DNA of 64,000 nucleotides from NCBI GenBank assembly GCA_905480255.1, contig CAJQPR010000105.1, positions 43,026-107,025 on the forward strand, given 5' to 3'. Below the pieces are notes generated by a model. That model did not search any database, was not told the DNA's origin, and saw only the letters and a list, made by a program, of their open reading frames with translations. The stretch comes from an uncultured Woeseiaceae bacterium. GTDB lineage: Bacteria; Pseudomonadota; Gammaproteobacteria; Steroidobacterales; Woeseiaceae. Each line of letters begins with the position of its first letter. Within the stretch, counting starts at the first letter, position 1. Both the position numbers and the translations under genes were made by a program. Shown one piece after another: positions 53,876-62,999 of the stretch.

Positions 53876-54472
53876 TTGCAAGCGGTATTGCCTGCAAAAA
53901 CGAGGACAGCGGAAAGGACAATCGTGGCGCTGGCGGCTGATACGGCTGCAGATGAGTTGCGGTGGGTCCGTAAGGCCCAGGCGGCTGATCCGTTTGCTTT
54001 TGAGAAGCTCTACCGGGCAAATGTGGACAGGGTTTACGGGCTTTGCCTGCGCATGACCGGCAACAGGAGCGAAGCGGAAGACTGTACCCAGGATGCGTTT
54101 ATCCAGGCGTGGAACAAGCTCGACAAGTTTCGCGGCGACAGCGCATTCGGAACCTGGCTCCATAGGGTTGCAGTAAATGTGGTCCTGGGGCGGATGCGCA
54201 AGTCGCGACGCGAACAGGACAGGATTCGGGCAGTGTCGGATGTGGCGCCGGTTCGGGAAACGATCGCTGACGACGGCGAATTGCGGGACCTGGAGCATGC
54301 CATCAATGAACTGCCAAGCGGGGCAAGACATGTATTTGTACTGCATGCGGTTTACGGATACAGCCACGGCGAGACCGGGGATATGCTCGGAATCGCCGAA
54401 GGAACGAGCAAAGCACAGCTCAGTCGCGCGCGCAGATTGCTCGTGCAACAACTTGAAGCGGAAATGAAATGA
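53876..54472 (+). CDS. ECF-type RNA polymerase sigma factor
   Basis: A 198-residue extracytoplasmic-function sigma factor. Region 2 is DPFAFEKLYRANVDRVYGL through AEDCTQDAFIQAWNKL and FGTWLHRVAVNVVL. Region 4 is INELPSGARHVFVLHAVYGY and GIAEGTSKAQLSRARRLL, containing the DNA-binding helix-turn-helix. The start is probably TTG 53876 with GGGAG nine bases upstream; GTG 53924 is an alternative. It overlaps the next gene by four bases (ATGA), typical of sigma/anti-sigma pairs. The regulon is unknown. Confidence 0.92.
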   Translation: MQAVLPAKTRTAERTIVALAADTAADELRWVRKAQAADPFAFEKLYRANVDRVYGLCLRMTGNRSEAEDCTQDAFIQAWNKLDKFRGDSAFGTWLHRVAVNVVLGRMRKSRREQDRIRAVSDVAPVRETIADDGELRDLEHAINELPSGARHVFVLHAVYGYSHGETGDMLGIAEGTSKAQLSRARRLLVQQLEAEMK

Positions 54473-55053
54473 ACGGAAATGATGATAAGACATTTGATGA
54501 TGAACTGATGGCCAGGGCGGCTCAGCTGTCTGCGCCGGTGACGCCGGAGCGTGATCTGTGGCCGGAAATCGAACAGGTCATTTCTGCGCCGTTACAACCC
54601 GGGCGTTCCGTATGGAACAGGGTTTGGGCACAGGCAGCCGCAGTGATCCTGCTGGTTGGTGGTTCATCCGGGCTGACGTATATGACGATGAGTGGCAGCG
54701 AGGATGCAACATTGCCCATTGCCGCTGAGGCACCCGCTTTTGTTTTCGAACAGGCCTCCGCGAATTTCGGTAGTCGATACACGCTTGGCCCCGATTTTCA
54801 GGATGCCAGGCGCGGTCTCGCCGCAGGGCTCGATGACAGGCTGGGAAATCTTTCGCCCGAAGCACGCGAAGAGGTCATGCAGAATTTAGAGACGATCCGT
54901 AAAGCGATTGATGACATTAGCAACGCCTTAACGGAAGAGCCGGATAATGTCCTGCTCCAGGAATTACTAATCGAGACGTATCGCGATGAATTATCAATGA
55001 TGATCAAGGTTGATGGCATTACGAGAGCAGCAATGCGCAGAGGCGACATCTGA
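54469..55053 (+). CDS. Probable membrane anti-sigma factor
   Basis: A 194-residue single-span membrane protein with a cytoplasmic N-terminus (TPERDLWPEIEQVI), one hydrophobic helix (WAQAAAVILLVGGSSGLTY) and a periplasmic C-terminal part rich in helix-forming residues (EEVMQNLETIRKAIDDISNAL). I do not see a ZAS zinc motif, so it is not a ZAS-type anti-sigma. The assignment rests on its coupling to the ECF gene and its topology. It might instead be an envelope protein under that sigma factor. Confidence 0.68.
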   Translation: MNGNDDKTFDDELMARAAQLSAPVTPERDLWPEIEQVISAPLQPGRSVWNRVWAQAAAVILLVGGSSGLTYMTMSGSEDATLPIAAEAPAFVFEQASANFGSRYTLGPDFQDARRGLAAGLDDRLGNLSPEAREEVMQNLETIRKAIDDISNALTEEPDNVLLQELLIETYRDELSMMIKVDGITRAAMRRGDI

Positions 55054-55121
55054 TTAGCAGAAATAGTTGACTACAGCCGGAAGGGACGATGCTCCGGTTG
55101 TAATGCAGGAGAGAGATAGAG

Positions 55122-55997
55122 ATGAAGACTGTAAGTTTGATTTTGCTGGGTTTGTTTGGAACAGCTGCGGCATTAGCCGAAGACATCAACGAGATGATGG
55201 ATGCTGATTCAGACGGCACCGTCATGATTTCGAATGTGGCGGGCTCCGTAGAAGTGCAGGGGTGGTCACGAAACCAGGTCGAGGTGACAGGTGAGCTTGG
55301 CAACAGAGTTGAAGAACTGATTTTCGAGCGCGACGGTGATGAAATCATTATCAAGGTGAAGGTGCCCCGTAATAGTAATGGCGGCATCTCCAGCGATCTC
55401 GTGGTAAATGTCCCGCAGGCGAGTTCTTTGCAGGTTAATGCGGTAAGCGCCGATATCGAAGTCAGCGACGTTTTTGGTGAACAGCAACTGGACTCGGTCA
55501 GTGGCGACGTCACTACTACCGCTCATGAGTCAGATATTGAGCTCGGATCCGTCAGTGGAGACATCGAGGTTCAGGGTGACAACAAGCCGATTCGTTCACG
55601 GATGAGTACAGTGAGCGGCGATGTTGATGCGGACAACCTGGCCGGCGAAGTAATGGCTGAGTCCGTTAGCGGTGACGTATCGGTCGTTAACGGCAGTTTT
55701 GAGCGCGCCTCAATGGAGACGGTCAACGGCGATATTGTCTATCACGCACAACTTATGGGTGACGGTCGCCTGGATGTTGAGACAATTAACGGTTCGGTCG
55801 ATATCGACTTCGGTGGCGATGTTTCGGCACGATTTGATATCGAGACATTTAATGGCTCGATCAGGAACTGTTTCGGTCCGGATTCGGTCAAAACAAGCAA
55901 GTATGCGCCCGGACGTGAACTCAAGTTTACTGAAGGGGACGGCGCTGGTCGGGTAACGATTAACACTCTGAATGGCGATTTGCGACTCTGTAACTAG
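55122..55997 (+). CDS. DUF4097 family exported beta-repeat protein
   Basis: A 291-residue exported protein with a signal peptide cleaved near ALA-ED. The mature part is a right-handed, adhesin-like beta ladder with repeated short units: LDSVSGDV, LGSVSGDI, MSTVSGDV, AESVSGDV, METVNGDI, VETINGSV, IETFNGSI and INTLNGDL. This is the DUF4097 pattern. Function is unknown. It is 68 bp after the anti-sigma-like gene and before a strong terminator, so it likely belongs to the sigma factor unit. Confidence 0.88.
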   Translation: MKTVSLILLGLFGTAAALAEDINEMMDADSDGTVMISNVAGSVEVQGWSRNQVEVTGELGNRVEELIFERDGDEIIIKVKVPRNSNGGISSDLVVNVPQASSLQVNAVSADIEVSDVFGEQQLDSVSGDVTTTAHESDIELGSVSGDIEVQGDNKPIRSRMSTVSGDVDADNLAGEVMAESVSGDVSVVNGSFERASMETVNGDIVYHAQLMGDGRLDVETINGSVDIDFGGDVSARFDIETFNGSIRNCFGPDSVKTSKYAPGRELKFTEGDGAGRVTINTLNGDLRLCN

Positions 55998-56017
55998 ATT
56001 CGCGTCCGCAAGATACC

Positions 56018-56053
56018 GGGCCGCCCGTCTCAGGACGCAGGCGGCCCTTTTTT
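56018..56053 (+). terminator. Intrinsic terminator after the DUF4097 gene
   Basis: GGGCCGCC pairs with GGCGGCCC, continued inward by CGTC-TCAG-GACG, and is followed by TTTTTT. This is a strong rho-independent terminator closing the sigma factor unit. Confidence 0.9.
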
Positions 56054-56150
56054 AAGGAGAAATGTCACAGACCCGCCCGGGCTGCTTTGTTATTCTTCGC
56101 CTATTGGCAAGTTATTCACCGAGGCCGGGTAAAGCCCGGAAACACACAGC

Positions 56151-58301
56151 ATGGGCCGTCTTCTTAAAATCCTTCTCCTGGTGATTGCCGGAATTGTGGG
56201 CATCATTGTCATTGCCGCCGTCTCGCTGACACTCTTTTTTGATCCAAATGACTTTCGGGACCGGATATCCGCTGGCGTTAAAGAAAGAACCGGGCGTGAT
56301 CTGGAAATTTCCGGCGATATTTCGCTGTCGGTATTCCCGTGGCTGGCCGTGGAAATCGGCCGGACCGAACTCGGTAATGCGGAAGGGTTCGGCAGTGAAG
56401 ATTTTCTGAGCTTTGAAGAAGCCTCGCTAAGCGTTCGAATCATGCCGCTTATAGTCAGGCAGCAGATTGAAGTTGGCACTGCCTCTCTGGATGGATTGAC
56501 CGTTAATCTTGAGGTCGCCGGTAACGGAGCTACAAACTGGGATGATCTCGCAGAGAGTAGCGAAGCGCCGGCGGGAGATCCGGATGATGGTGGCAGTGGT
56601 CCAGCCGGGTTCGATGTTGCGAACATCAGCGTAACGAATGCGAACGTCAACTACTCGGACGCAGCAGCGGGTTCTGCCTACTCGATATCCAACCTGTCTT
56701 TTGAAACTGGTCGAATCGCAACTAATACGCCAATAGATATGCGCGCCGAGTTTGATTTCGACTCGACGCCGGGCGAACTTGGCGGGCACCTGGCTTTTCG
56801 CGGCACTACAACGATGTCGGACGGTGCAAAGCAGATATCGACGGAAGGGATAAACGTATCCGGCACGCTGCGCGGGATTGTGGCGGGAGAGACGGACTTC
56901 AATTTCGATTCGCGTGCAATGCAAATCGATACTGAGGCGCAAAGCATCAATGCCGGCGAAATGGATCTGACAGTACTTGGCATATCAATGGCAGCAAATG
57001 TTGAGCCGTTTTCCTATGCGGGCACCCCTCAACCGGTCGCCGATATTCGCGTCGCCAATTTTTCGTTGAAGGAGTTGATGCAATCGCTGGACATAGATCC
57101 TCCGCTTACTGCTGATCCGAGTGCTCTTGAAAGCGTATCGTTCAGCGCAAAGGCCAGGGTTGGCACAAACGACATCGCGCTAGGTTCAATGTCGCTTGAG
57201 CTTGATGAATCGATGATGACCGGCGAAATGTCTTTGCCGATGACGACAAATGGTTCGCTTGGATTCGATCTGGAAGTTGATTCCATTACGCTTGATGGTT
57301 ACATGGCTCCGGCTGATGAAAGCGTTTCGTCAGCAAGCGATGAATCTAGTGACGTGGAGATTCCGGCTGATCTGATTCGTACTTTGAATGTAAATGGCAG
57401 CTTCAGGATAAAGCAGGCCTTCCTGACCGGCATGGAGTTCACGAACATGGAGCTTGGCGTCAACGGCGCTGACGGCCAAGTCCGACTGCACCCGCTCACT
57501 GCTCAGTTTTACGACGGTAGTTATGCCGGTGACGTACGTATTGATGCGTCAGAAGACGTTCCATCAGTCTCGGCAAACGAACAGCTCATCGACGTAAATC
57601 TGGGCTCCATGATGAAAGCCATGTATGACGTCGAAGACATTAGCGGCACAATAAACGGGCAATTTGTCCTCCAGGGAACAGGGCAGACGCTTTCGGCAAT
57701 CCAGAGAGACCTGGACGGGAGCATGGCAATTGAGCTCGCCGACGGCGCCTGGGAAGGCACTGACGTCTGGCACCAGTTGCGCAGTGCGAGGGCAATGTTC
57801 AGGCAGGAACCTGTACCTGAGCCCACGCTTCCCGCCCGAACGGAATTCACTACGGTTAGTGCAACGGGGGTCGTCGCGGACGGCATCTTTACAAATAATG
57901 ATTTCGACGCAGAGCTCCCGTTCTTGCAGCTGTCCGGCGCCGGCATCGTTGACCTCGGCACGTCAGAGGTGAATTACGCGATGGAAGTTCGCGTCTTCGA
58001 CCGCCCCGAATTCATGTCGGGGGCTACAGCGGAAGAACTTGCAGACTTCACGGAGACTATAGTTCCTCTGAAGATTACGGGTACGCTGGATTCATTGTCA
58101 GTGAAACCTGACATAGAAGGAATATTCCGTGCTCAGGTCGAGGAAGCGATAGAGGAGAAAGCAGGCGAGTTGCTGAATCGCTTACTCGGGATACCACCTG
58201 AGCCACCGCAGGAAGGTGATCCGGAAGCTGCAGAAACTCCAGAGGAAGATCCAGAAGAAAAACTAAAAAAAGATCTGCTCAAGAAGTTATTTGAGAGTTG
58301 A
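56151..58301 (+). CDS. asmA: AsmA family envelope protein
   Basis: A 716-residue AsmA-like protein. One N-terminal membrane helix (LLLVIAGIVGIIVIAAV) anchors it in the inner membrane, with the large remainder in the periplasm. FFDPNDFRDRISAGVKERTGR and FPWLAVEIGRTELGN are characteristic of the family, and the C-terminal EVNYAMEVRVFD segment is AsmA-like. AsmA family members are thought to help move phospholipid between membranes. The C-terminal tail is strongly acidic and ends with Lys repeats. It is upstream of mutY, as in Pseudomonas. Confidence 0.92.
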   Translation: MGRLLKILLLVIAGIVGIIVIAAVSLTLFFDPNDFRDRISAGVKERTGRDLEISGDISLSVFPWLAVEIGRTELGNAEGFGSEDFLSFEEASLSVRIMPLIVRQQIEVGTASLDGLTVNLEVAGNGATNWDDLAESSEAPAGDPDDGGSGPAGFDVANISVTNANVNYSDAAAGSAYSISNLSFETGRIATNTPIDMRAEFDFDSTPGELGGHLAFRGTTTMSDGAKQISTEGINVSGTLRGIVAGETDFNFDSRAMQIDTEAQSINAGEMDLTVLGISMAANVEPFSYAGTPQPVADIRVANFSLKELMQSLDIDPPLTADPSALESVSFSAKARVGTNDIALGSMSLELDESMMTGEMSLPMTTNGSLGFDLEVDSITLDGYMAPADESVSSASDESSDVEIPADLIRTLNVNGSFRIKQAFLTGMEFTNMELGVNGADGQVRLHPLTAQFYDGSYAGDVRIDASEDVPSVSANEQLIDVNLGSMMKAMYDVEDISGTINGQFVLQGTGQTLSAIQRDLDGSMAIELADGAWEGTDVWHQLRSARAMFRQEPVPEPTLPARTEFTTVSATGVVADGIFTNNDFDAELPFLQLSGAGIVDLGTSEVNYAMEVRVFDRPEFMSGATAEELADFTETIVPLKITGTLDSLSVKPDIEGIFRAQVEEAIEEKAGELLNRLLGIPPEPPQEGDPEAAETPEEDPEEKLKKDLLKKLFES

Positions 58302-58890
58302 GATCCTGAACATTTCGTACAAATTCAGGCCGGCACTGGCTGCCGGCCTGGCAGCCCTTTTCCTGGCGGGTGGAATATCTGCGGCGGACCTTCGTTTCAT
58401 CGATGTTGAGCGGGAAGATGATATCTATCGCCTCAAATCCATTACCTGGTTCGGGGCCGAACCCGAAGCGCTGTACAACCTGCTGAGGGACTATGATCAG
58501 TTCAGCAAATTCACCAGTGCGGTTGTGGAGTCGAGAAACCTGGAGCCCGATGAGGATGGTCGCCCGCAATATTTCACGCGTATGGAGGGTTGTGTGCTTC
58601 TGTGGTGCAATTCCTTCGTTCGAATCGGACACCTGACGCTGCAACCCACGTCAGAGATTGTCGCCAATGCACATCCGGAAAAAAGCGATTTCATACGCAG
58701 CCGGGAACGCTGGCAGTTGATCCCCGAAGGCGATGGGACATTGCTGATCTATGAGTTCGAAATGGTGCCGAATTTCTGGGTCCCGCCGGTTATAGGCCCG
58801 TTTTATATTAAACGCGCATTGAAGTCTGGTGGAGAAAAAGCAGCCGATCGAATTGAGGTGCTGGCGCTCGGCCGGGAACCGCAAAAGTAG
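58291..58890 (+). CDS. Exported SRPBCC/START-like protein
   Basis: A 199-residue protein with a signal peptide (ALAAGLAALFLAGGISA-AD) and a START-like (SRPBCC) fold: YNLLRDYDQFSKFTSAVVES, then WQLIPEGDGTLLIYEFEMVPNFWVPP. Such folds bind hydrophobic ligands, so a lipid-handling role next to asmA is plausible but unproven. The only in-frame start before the signal peptide is TTG 58291, overlapping asmA by 11 bases, which suggests coupling. It ends 27 bp before mutY. Confidence 0.8.
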   Translation: MRVEILNISYKFRPALAAGLAALFLAGGISAADLRFIDVEREDDIYRLKSITWFGAEPEALYNLLRDYDQFSKFTSAVVESRNLEPDEDGRPQYFTRMEGCVLLWCNSFVRIGHLTLQPTSEIVANAHPEKSDFIRSRERWQLIPEGDGTLLIYEFEMVPNFWVPPVIGPFYIKRALKSGGEKAADRIEVLALGREPQK

Positions 58891-58917
58891 CCTGCAAAGT
58901 CGTACACTGCGCTGGCA

Positions 58918-59991
58918 ATGGTGACTTCATCAACTCAAACTGACCTCGACGTCCGGTTTCCCGACCTGGTGCTGCGCTGGTTCAGAGATCACGGTCGTAA
59001 GGATCTGCCCTGGCAGCAGGATCCAACACCTTATCGCGTCTGGATTTCCGAGGTCATGCTGCAGCAGACGCAGGTCGCGACTGTTATTCCCTATTACGAA
59101 CGTTTCATGAATTCCTTTGCCGATGTTCATGCCCTCGCGGCCGCTCATATTGATGATGTGCTGCATCACTGGTCCGGGCTTGGTTACTACGCTCGGGCCA
59201 GAAACCTGCATAAAGCGGCCAGCATCATTTGCGACGACTATGGCGGCAAATTTCCGGGAGATTTTGATTCCGTAATCGCATTGCCCGGCATAGGCCGATC
59301 GACGGCGGGAGCCATCCTGGCTTTGTCCCGTGGAGAGCAATGCGCAATTCTGGACGGCAACGTAAAGCGTGTCCTGGCACGTTTCTACGCCGTTGATGGC
59401 TGGCCTGGCAAGATGAGCGTTGCGAAAAAACTTTGGGATTTTTCAGAACAGAACACACCGGCCAATAATGTTGCTGCCTACACCCAGGCAATGATGGATC
59501 TTGGGGCGACAGTCTGTACCAGGACAAGGCCAGTATGTTGTGATTGCCCTCTCGCAAAGCACTGCCAGGCGCACATCCTGAAAAGGGAGACAGACTTTCC
59601 CGGCAAGCGAGAGAAAAGGGCCAAGCCCCGCAAGGAAATTTACATGCTCTTGATTCACAGCGACGGCGCCATCTACCTTGAACGCCGTCCGCCGGCCGGG
59701 ATTTGGGGCGGGCTATGGAGTCTGCCAGAGGTCGAATCGTTTGACGAAATTACAGACTGGTGCGAAAAAACCCTGCAAGTTCGGCAGTTCAACATCGAAA
59801 AGCGGGAAGAAATGAGGCACAGCTTCACGCACTTCGACCTGGACATACGTCCCGTCGTTGTTCAGCTGGGAAACGGCGCAAGAGCAGTTGCGGATACGGA
59901 GGACCGTATTTGGTATGAGCTCGATTCGCCTCGCCAGATAGGTATTGCGGCACCGGTGACGGAATTGATTCACAAATCGGCTTTGGACTGA
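58918..59991 (+). CDS. mutY: A/G-specific adenine glycosylase
   Basis: Base-excision repair enzyme that removes adenine mispaired with 8-oxoguanine. The catalytic helix-hairpin-helix is [16 protein letters not shown]. The Fe-S cluster motif C-x6-C-x2-C-x5-C is intact in [17 protein letters not shown]. The C-terminal NUDIX-like domain that recognises 8-oxoG includes [16 protein letters not shown]. Length 357 is typical. The start has no strong ribosome binding site. Confidence 0.96.
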   Translation: MVTSSTQTDLDVRFPDLVLRWFRDHGRKDLPWQQDPTPYRVWISEVMLQQTQVATVIPYYERFMNSFADVHALAAAHIDDVLHHWSGLGYYARARNLHKAASIICDDYGGKFPGDFDSVIALPGIGRSTAGAILALSRGEQCAILDGNVKRVLARFYAVDGWPGKMSVAKKLWDFSEQNTPANNVAAYTQAMMDLGATVCTRTRPVCCDCPLAKHCQAHILKRETDFPGKREKRAKPRKEIYMLLIHSDGAIYLERRPPAGIWGGLWSLPEVESFDEITDWCEKTLQVRQFNIEKREEMRHSFTHFDLDIRPVVVQLGNGARAVADTEDRIWYELDSPRQIGIAAPVTELIHKSALD

Positions 59992-59993
59992 AA

Positions 59994-60779
59994 ATGAAAC
60001 CAGCGATTGCATTAACGGTGATTGCGGCGCTTCCGGTTGTATTTGGATCGCCTGCCAACGGCCAGACCTTGTTGGCGGTGTTTGCTCATCCCGATGACGA
60101 ATCAACTGTGGCACCGGTGCTGGCGCGCTATGTTCGGGAGGGAGCTGAAGTCTACGTCGCAATTGCGACAGACGGACGTTACGGCGGCCAGGATTTTGCG
60201 GGAATTCCTGAAGGCGACGATCTGGCCGCCGCACGCCAGGAGGAAATGAAGTGTGCAGCGTCAAAGCTTGGTGTGGAACTCATTCATTTCGACTATCACG
60301 ATCAGTTGCGAGCCGGGGAAGGCTACGATGGCCATATTCCTCATGTGCGCGCATTGCTCAAAGATGTCGCAGACCTTATTGAAAGAGTAAGCCCCGACAC
60401 AATAATTACGTGGGGTCCCGACGGCGGCTCAAACCACATGGATCACCGCTTGATCGGCGACACCGTTACGGGTGTCTTTTTGAGTCGGGATTGGAACAAG
60501 GATATGTCACTCTACTATTACGGAACGCCGGCGAGCCTGATTGAAGATAACAACGCAAGATCCCGATATGGCGTGCACGACAGCTTCATGACGACGACGG
60601 TGAGTTACGAGGCCGAAGATTTTTCGGCTGCAGCAGAATCGTTGCGCTGCCACAAGAGTCAGTTCACGGAAGAGGCAATTGAACGTATGATCAGCAACAG
60701 GAAAGAGCGCAGCCCGAAAATCTACTTTCGAAAGTTCGAGCCGCCCCGGTTTGAGTCCAATTCACTTTTTGAGAAATAA
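59994..60779 (+). CDS. Secreted PIG-L family deacetylase
   Basis: A 261-residue zinc-dependent deacetylase of the PIG-L/LmbE family, with a signal peptide ([13 protein letters not shown], cleavage near ANG-QT). The metal motif is FAHPDDE and the second histidines are in [10 protein letters not shown]. Relatives deacetylate N-acetylglucosamine-type substrates such as GlcNAc-PI, mycothiol precursors and teicoplanin derivatives. An exported form points to an extracellular or periplasmic sugar substrate, which is unknown. It lies 2 bp after mutY and 2 bp before yggX. Confidence 0.88.
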   Translation: MKPAIALTVIAALPVVFGSPANGQTLLAVFAHPDDESTVAPVLARYVREGAEVYVAIATDGRYGGQDFAGIPEGDDLAAARQEEMKCAASKLGVELIHFDYHDQLRAGEGYDGHIPHVRALLKDVADLIERVSPDTIITWGPDGGSNHMDHRLIGDTVTGVFLSRDWNKDMSLYYYGTPASLIEDNNARSRYGVHDSFMTTTVSYEAEDFSAAAESLRCHKSQFTEEAIERMISNRKERSPKIYFRKFEPPRFESNSLFEK

Positions 60780-60781
60780 AA

Positions 60782-61048
60782 ATGTCCCGTACAGTTAACT
60801 GCGTCATCATGAATAAAGAAGCAGAGGGCCTCGACTTCGCCCCCTATCCCGGCGAACTCGGGCAGCGTATTTACGATAGTGTTTCAAAGGAAGCCTGGCA
60901 GCGCTGGCTGGGACACCAGACAATGCTGATCAATGAATACCGACTGACTCCAATCGAACCGGAAGCGCGCAAGTTTCTCGAGACAGAGATGGACAAGTTT
61001 TTCTTCGGTGGTGGCTCCGCTGCGCCGAAGGAATTCGTTCCTAAATAA
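60782..61048 (+). CDS. yggX: Probable Fe(II)-trafficking protein YggX
   Basis: Small oxidative-stress protein that helps protect Fe-S clusters. The opening [19 protein letters not shown] and the conserved [18 protein letters not shown] are typical. Its 88 residues match the family. It is a natural partner of mutY, whose Fe-S cluster needs protection, and the mutY-yggX linkage is widespread; here a PIG-L gene is inserted between them. The gene ends 1 bp from the convergent lrp-type gene. Confidence 0.96.
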   Translation: MSRTVNCVIMNKEAEGLDFAPYPGELGQRIYDSVSKEAWQRWLGHQTMLINEYRLTPIEPEARKFLETEMDKFFFGGGSAAPKEFVPK

Positions 61049-61049
61049 A

Positions 61050-61511
61050 TCAGGTCAGCGGTAGCTCTGTCGTTTTTGTCACCGTTCTGATCGCAACACT
61101 TGAGTTCACCCTGGCAACTCCCGGCAGGCGTGTCAGCCCTTCATTGTGGAGGCGCTCAAAATCTGCCATGTCAGATACGACGACGCGCAGCAAATAGTCG
61201 AACTCACCGGTCATCAGGTAGCACTCCATGACCTCTGGAATGTCCCGCACGGCCTTCTCGAATGCGGCGAGCTCGCTCTGTTCTTCGCGGCGGAGCGCAA
61301 TGTGAACGAAAACGGTGCCGCTCAAACCGACAGCTTTCTGGTCCAGAAGGGCGACAAACCGTTCAATTAGTCCGGCTTCCTCCAGCGCACGAACTCTGCG
61401 CAAACAGGCGGATTCAGACAGATTGACTCCGGCAGCAAGCTGCACATTGCTCACTCGCCCGTCCCGTTGCAGCTCTCTAAGGATTGATTTGTCAAATCGG
61501 TCAAGATTCAT
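61050..61511 (-). CDS. Lrp/AsnC family transcriptional regulator
   Basis: A 153-residue leucine-responsive-type regulator. The N-terminal helix-turn-helix is RVSNVQLAAGVNLSESACLRRV and the C-terminal RAM ligand-binding domain includes MTGEFDYLLRVVV. It is divergent from alanine dehydrogenase, the usual position of a regulator of ald, so it probably senses alanine or a related amino acid and controls that gene and itself. The symbol is left blank because Lrp, AldR and BkdR cannot be separated by eye. Confidence 0.93.
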   Translation of the reverse strand: MNLDRFDKSILRELQRDGRVSNVQLAAGVNLSESACLRRVRALEEAGLIERFVALLDQKAVGLSGTVFVHIALRREEQSELAAFEKAVRDIPEVMECYLMTGEFDYLLRVVVSDMADFERLHNEGLTRLPGVARVNSSVAIRTVTKTTELPLT

Positions 61512-61517
61512 GATGGT

Positions 61518-61549
61518 TTCTGCGAAAAATGATAACTAATTGCGCAGAA
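61518..61549. promoter_or_regulatory. Candidate Lrp-type operator between lrp-like gene and ald
   Basis: TTCTGCG and CGCAGAA form an inverted repeat 18 bases apart, just upstream of the regulator start. A related half site, ATTGCGCGAAA, recurs at about 61592-61602 towards ald. Spaced dyads of this kind fit the wrapped DNA bound by Lrp-family octamers. The rest of the 147-bp gap has no confident promoter. Confidence 0.45.
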
Positions 61550-61658
61550 TATGCCACGTATTAGGCCAAAAAGCACTGAATCAGCAAGAGAATTGCGCGA
61601 AACGAACGGTATCCTGTGGAAATAGTTACATATCAGACCTTTTTGGGAGTGATCGAAG

Positions 61659-62780
61659 ATGAAGGTAGGAATACCTAAGGAAGTCAAAATTCTCGAGTTT
61701 CGCGTCGGCATGGTTCCAGCGGGTGTGCGCGAGCTCGTCCACGACGGCCACGATGTATTTGTGGAGACGAATGCCGGTGCAGGCATCGGGATGTTCGACG
61801 AGGATTACGTGGCTGCAGGCGCCACGGTTCTCAGTACCGCGAAAGAGGTATATGACACCGCTGACCTGATCGTCAAAGTCAAAGAACCGCAAGCAGAAGA
61901 ATGTCAGATGTTGCGGTCGGACCAGGTGCTGTTTACCTATCTTCACCTGGCGGCTGATCCGGCGCAGACAGAAGCACTGGTTAAGTCGGGGACAACGGCG
62001 ATCGCATATGAAACGGTAACGGCCAATGATGGCTCGCTGCCCCTGCTGACGCCGATGAGCGAAGTCGCCGGACGCTTGTCAGTTCAGGCTGGCGCTTTCG
62101 CGCTGCAAAAGGCCAATGGCGGCCGTGGTGTGCTGCTTGGTGGGGTACCCGGTGTTGCGCCGGGACAGGTCGTCGTCGTAGGCGGTGGCGTTGCAGGTAC
62201 TCACGCAGCTGAAATGGCTGTAGGGCTGGGTGCCGAGGTTACGATTCTGGATCGTTCCGTGCCGCGACTGAGACAGATCAACGAAATTTACGGAGGCCGT
62301 GTACGAACAGCTTATTCAACGAAGCACGCCATTGACGAATTGATGCCGGAAGCGGACCTGGTTATAGGTGCGGTGCTTATCGCCGGTGCAGCGGCACCGA
62401 AGCTGGTGACGGCTGAACATGTTAAGACAATGAAGGCGGGCGCTGTACTGGTTGATATTTCGATTGACCAGGGCGGGTGTTTCGAAACGAGTCGTCCAAC
62501 GACCCACGCCGAACCCACTTACATAGTCGACGATGTCGTGCACTACTGCGTGACCAACATGCCGGGTGCGGTGCCGAGGACTTCGACCTTCGCGCTGACC
62601 AACGTGACGCTGCCATTTGCCAAGAACCTGGCCAATATGGGCTGGCGCGAAGCGCTGCTGAAGGACCAGCACCTGCGTCATGGACTGAATGTTCATGCAG
62701 GTCATATCAACCATGAAGCAGTGGCACATGACCTCGGATACGAATACCTCTCAGCCGAGGATGCTTTACAAGCAGCCTGA
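61659..62780 (+). CDS. ald: Alanine dehydrogenase
   Basis: NAD-dependent enzyme interconverting L-alanine with pyruvate and ammonia. The N-terminal MKVGIPKEVKILEFRVG is family-typical. The Rossmann loop VVVVGGGVAGTHAAEMAVGLG binds NAD, and MSEVAGRLSVQAGA and VRTAYSTKHAIDELM surround it. Length 373 is standard. AGTGATCGA precedes the start. A terminator follows 30 bp after the stop. Confidence 0.96.
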   Translation: MKVGIPKEVKILEFRVGMVPAGVRELVHDGHDVFVETNAGAGIGMFDEDYVAAGATVLSTAKEVYDTADLIVKVKEPQAEECQMLRSDQVLFTYLHLAADPAQTEALVKSGTTAIAYETVTANDGSLPLLTPMSEVAGRLSVQAGAFALQKANGGRGVLLGGVPGVAPGQVVVVGGGVAGTHAAEMAVGLGAEVTILDRSVPRLRQINEIYGGRVRTAYSTKHAIDELMPEADLVIGAVLIAGAAAPKLVTAEHVKTMKAGAVLVDISIDQGGCFETSRPTTHAEPTYIVDDVVHYCVTNMPGAVPRTSTFALTNVTLPFAKNLANMGWREALLKDQHLRHGLNVHAGHINHEAVAHDLGYEYLSAEDALQAA

Positions 62781-62810
62781 TCTACTCCCCCTTGATCAGG
62801 CAGTTTTTTC

Positions 62811-62835
62811 AGCCGGGCGAAAGCCCGGCTTTTTT
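62811..62835 (+). terminator. Intrinsic terminator after ald
   Basis: AGCCGGGC-GAAA-GCCCGGCT, an eight-pair stem with a GNRA-type loop, followed by a T-run. A strong rho-independent terminator separating ald from the RND adaptor gene. Confidence 0.92.
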
Positions 62836-62999
62836 ATGCACAAACTTCTTTGAACAAGGGACCATGATCGATTGTCAAAACGACATGCAAAATCGGTATA
62901 GTGCGTGGTTGCGCCAATTCGGCTTGTTTCGCTGGCAACGCAGTCCCGCGGCAACATGAACAAATATTCAGCTCCTCAGTAGTCCAGGATGACCTCATA

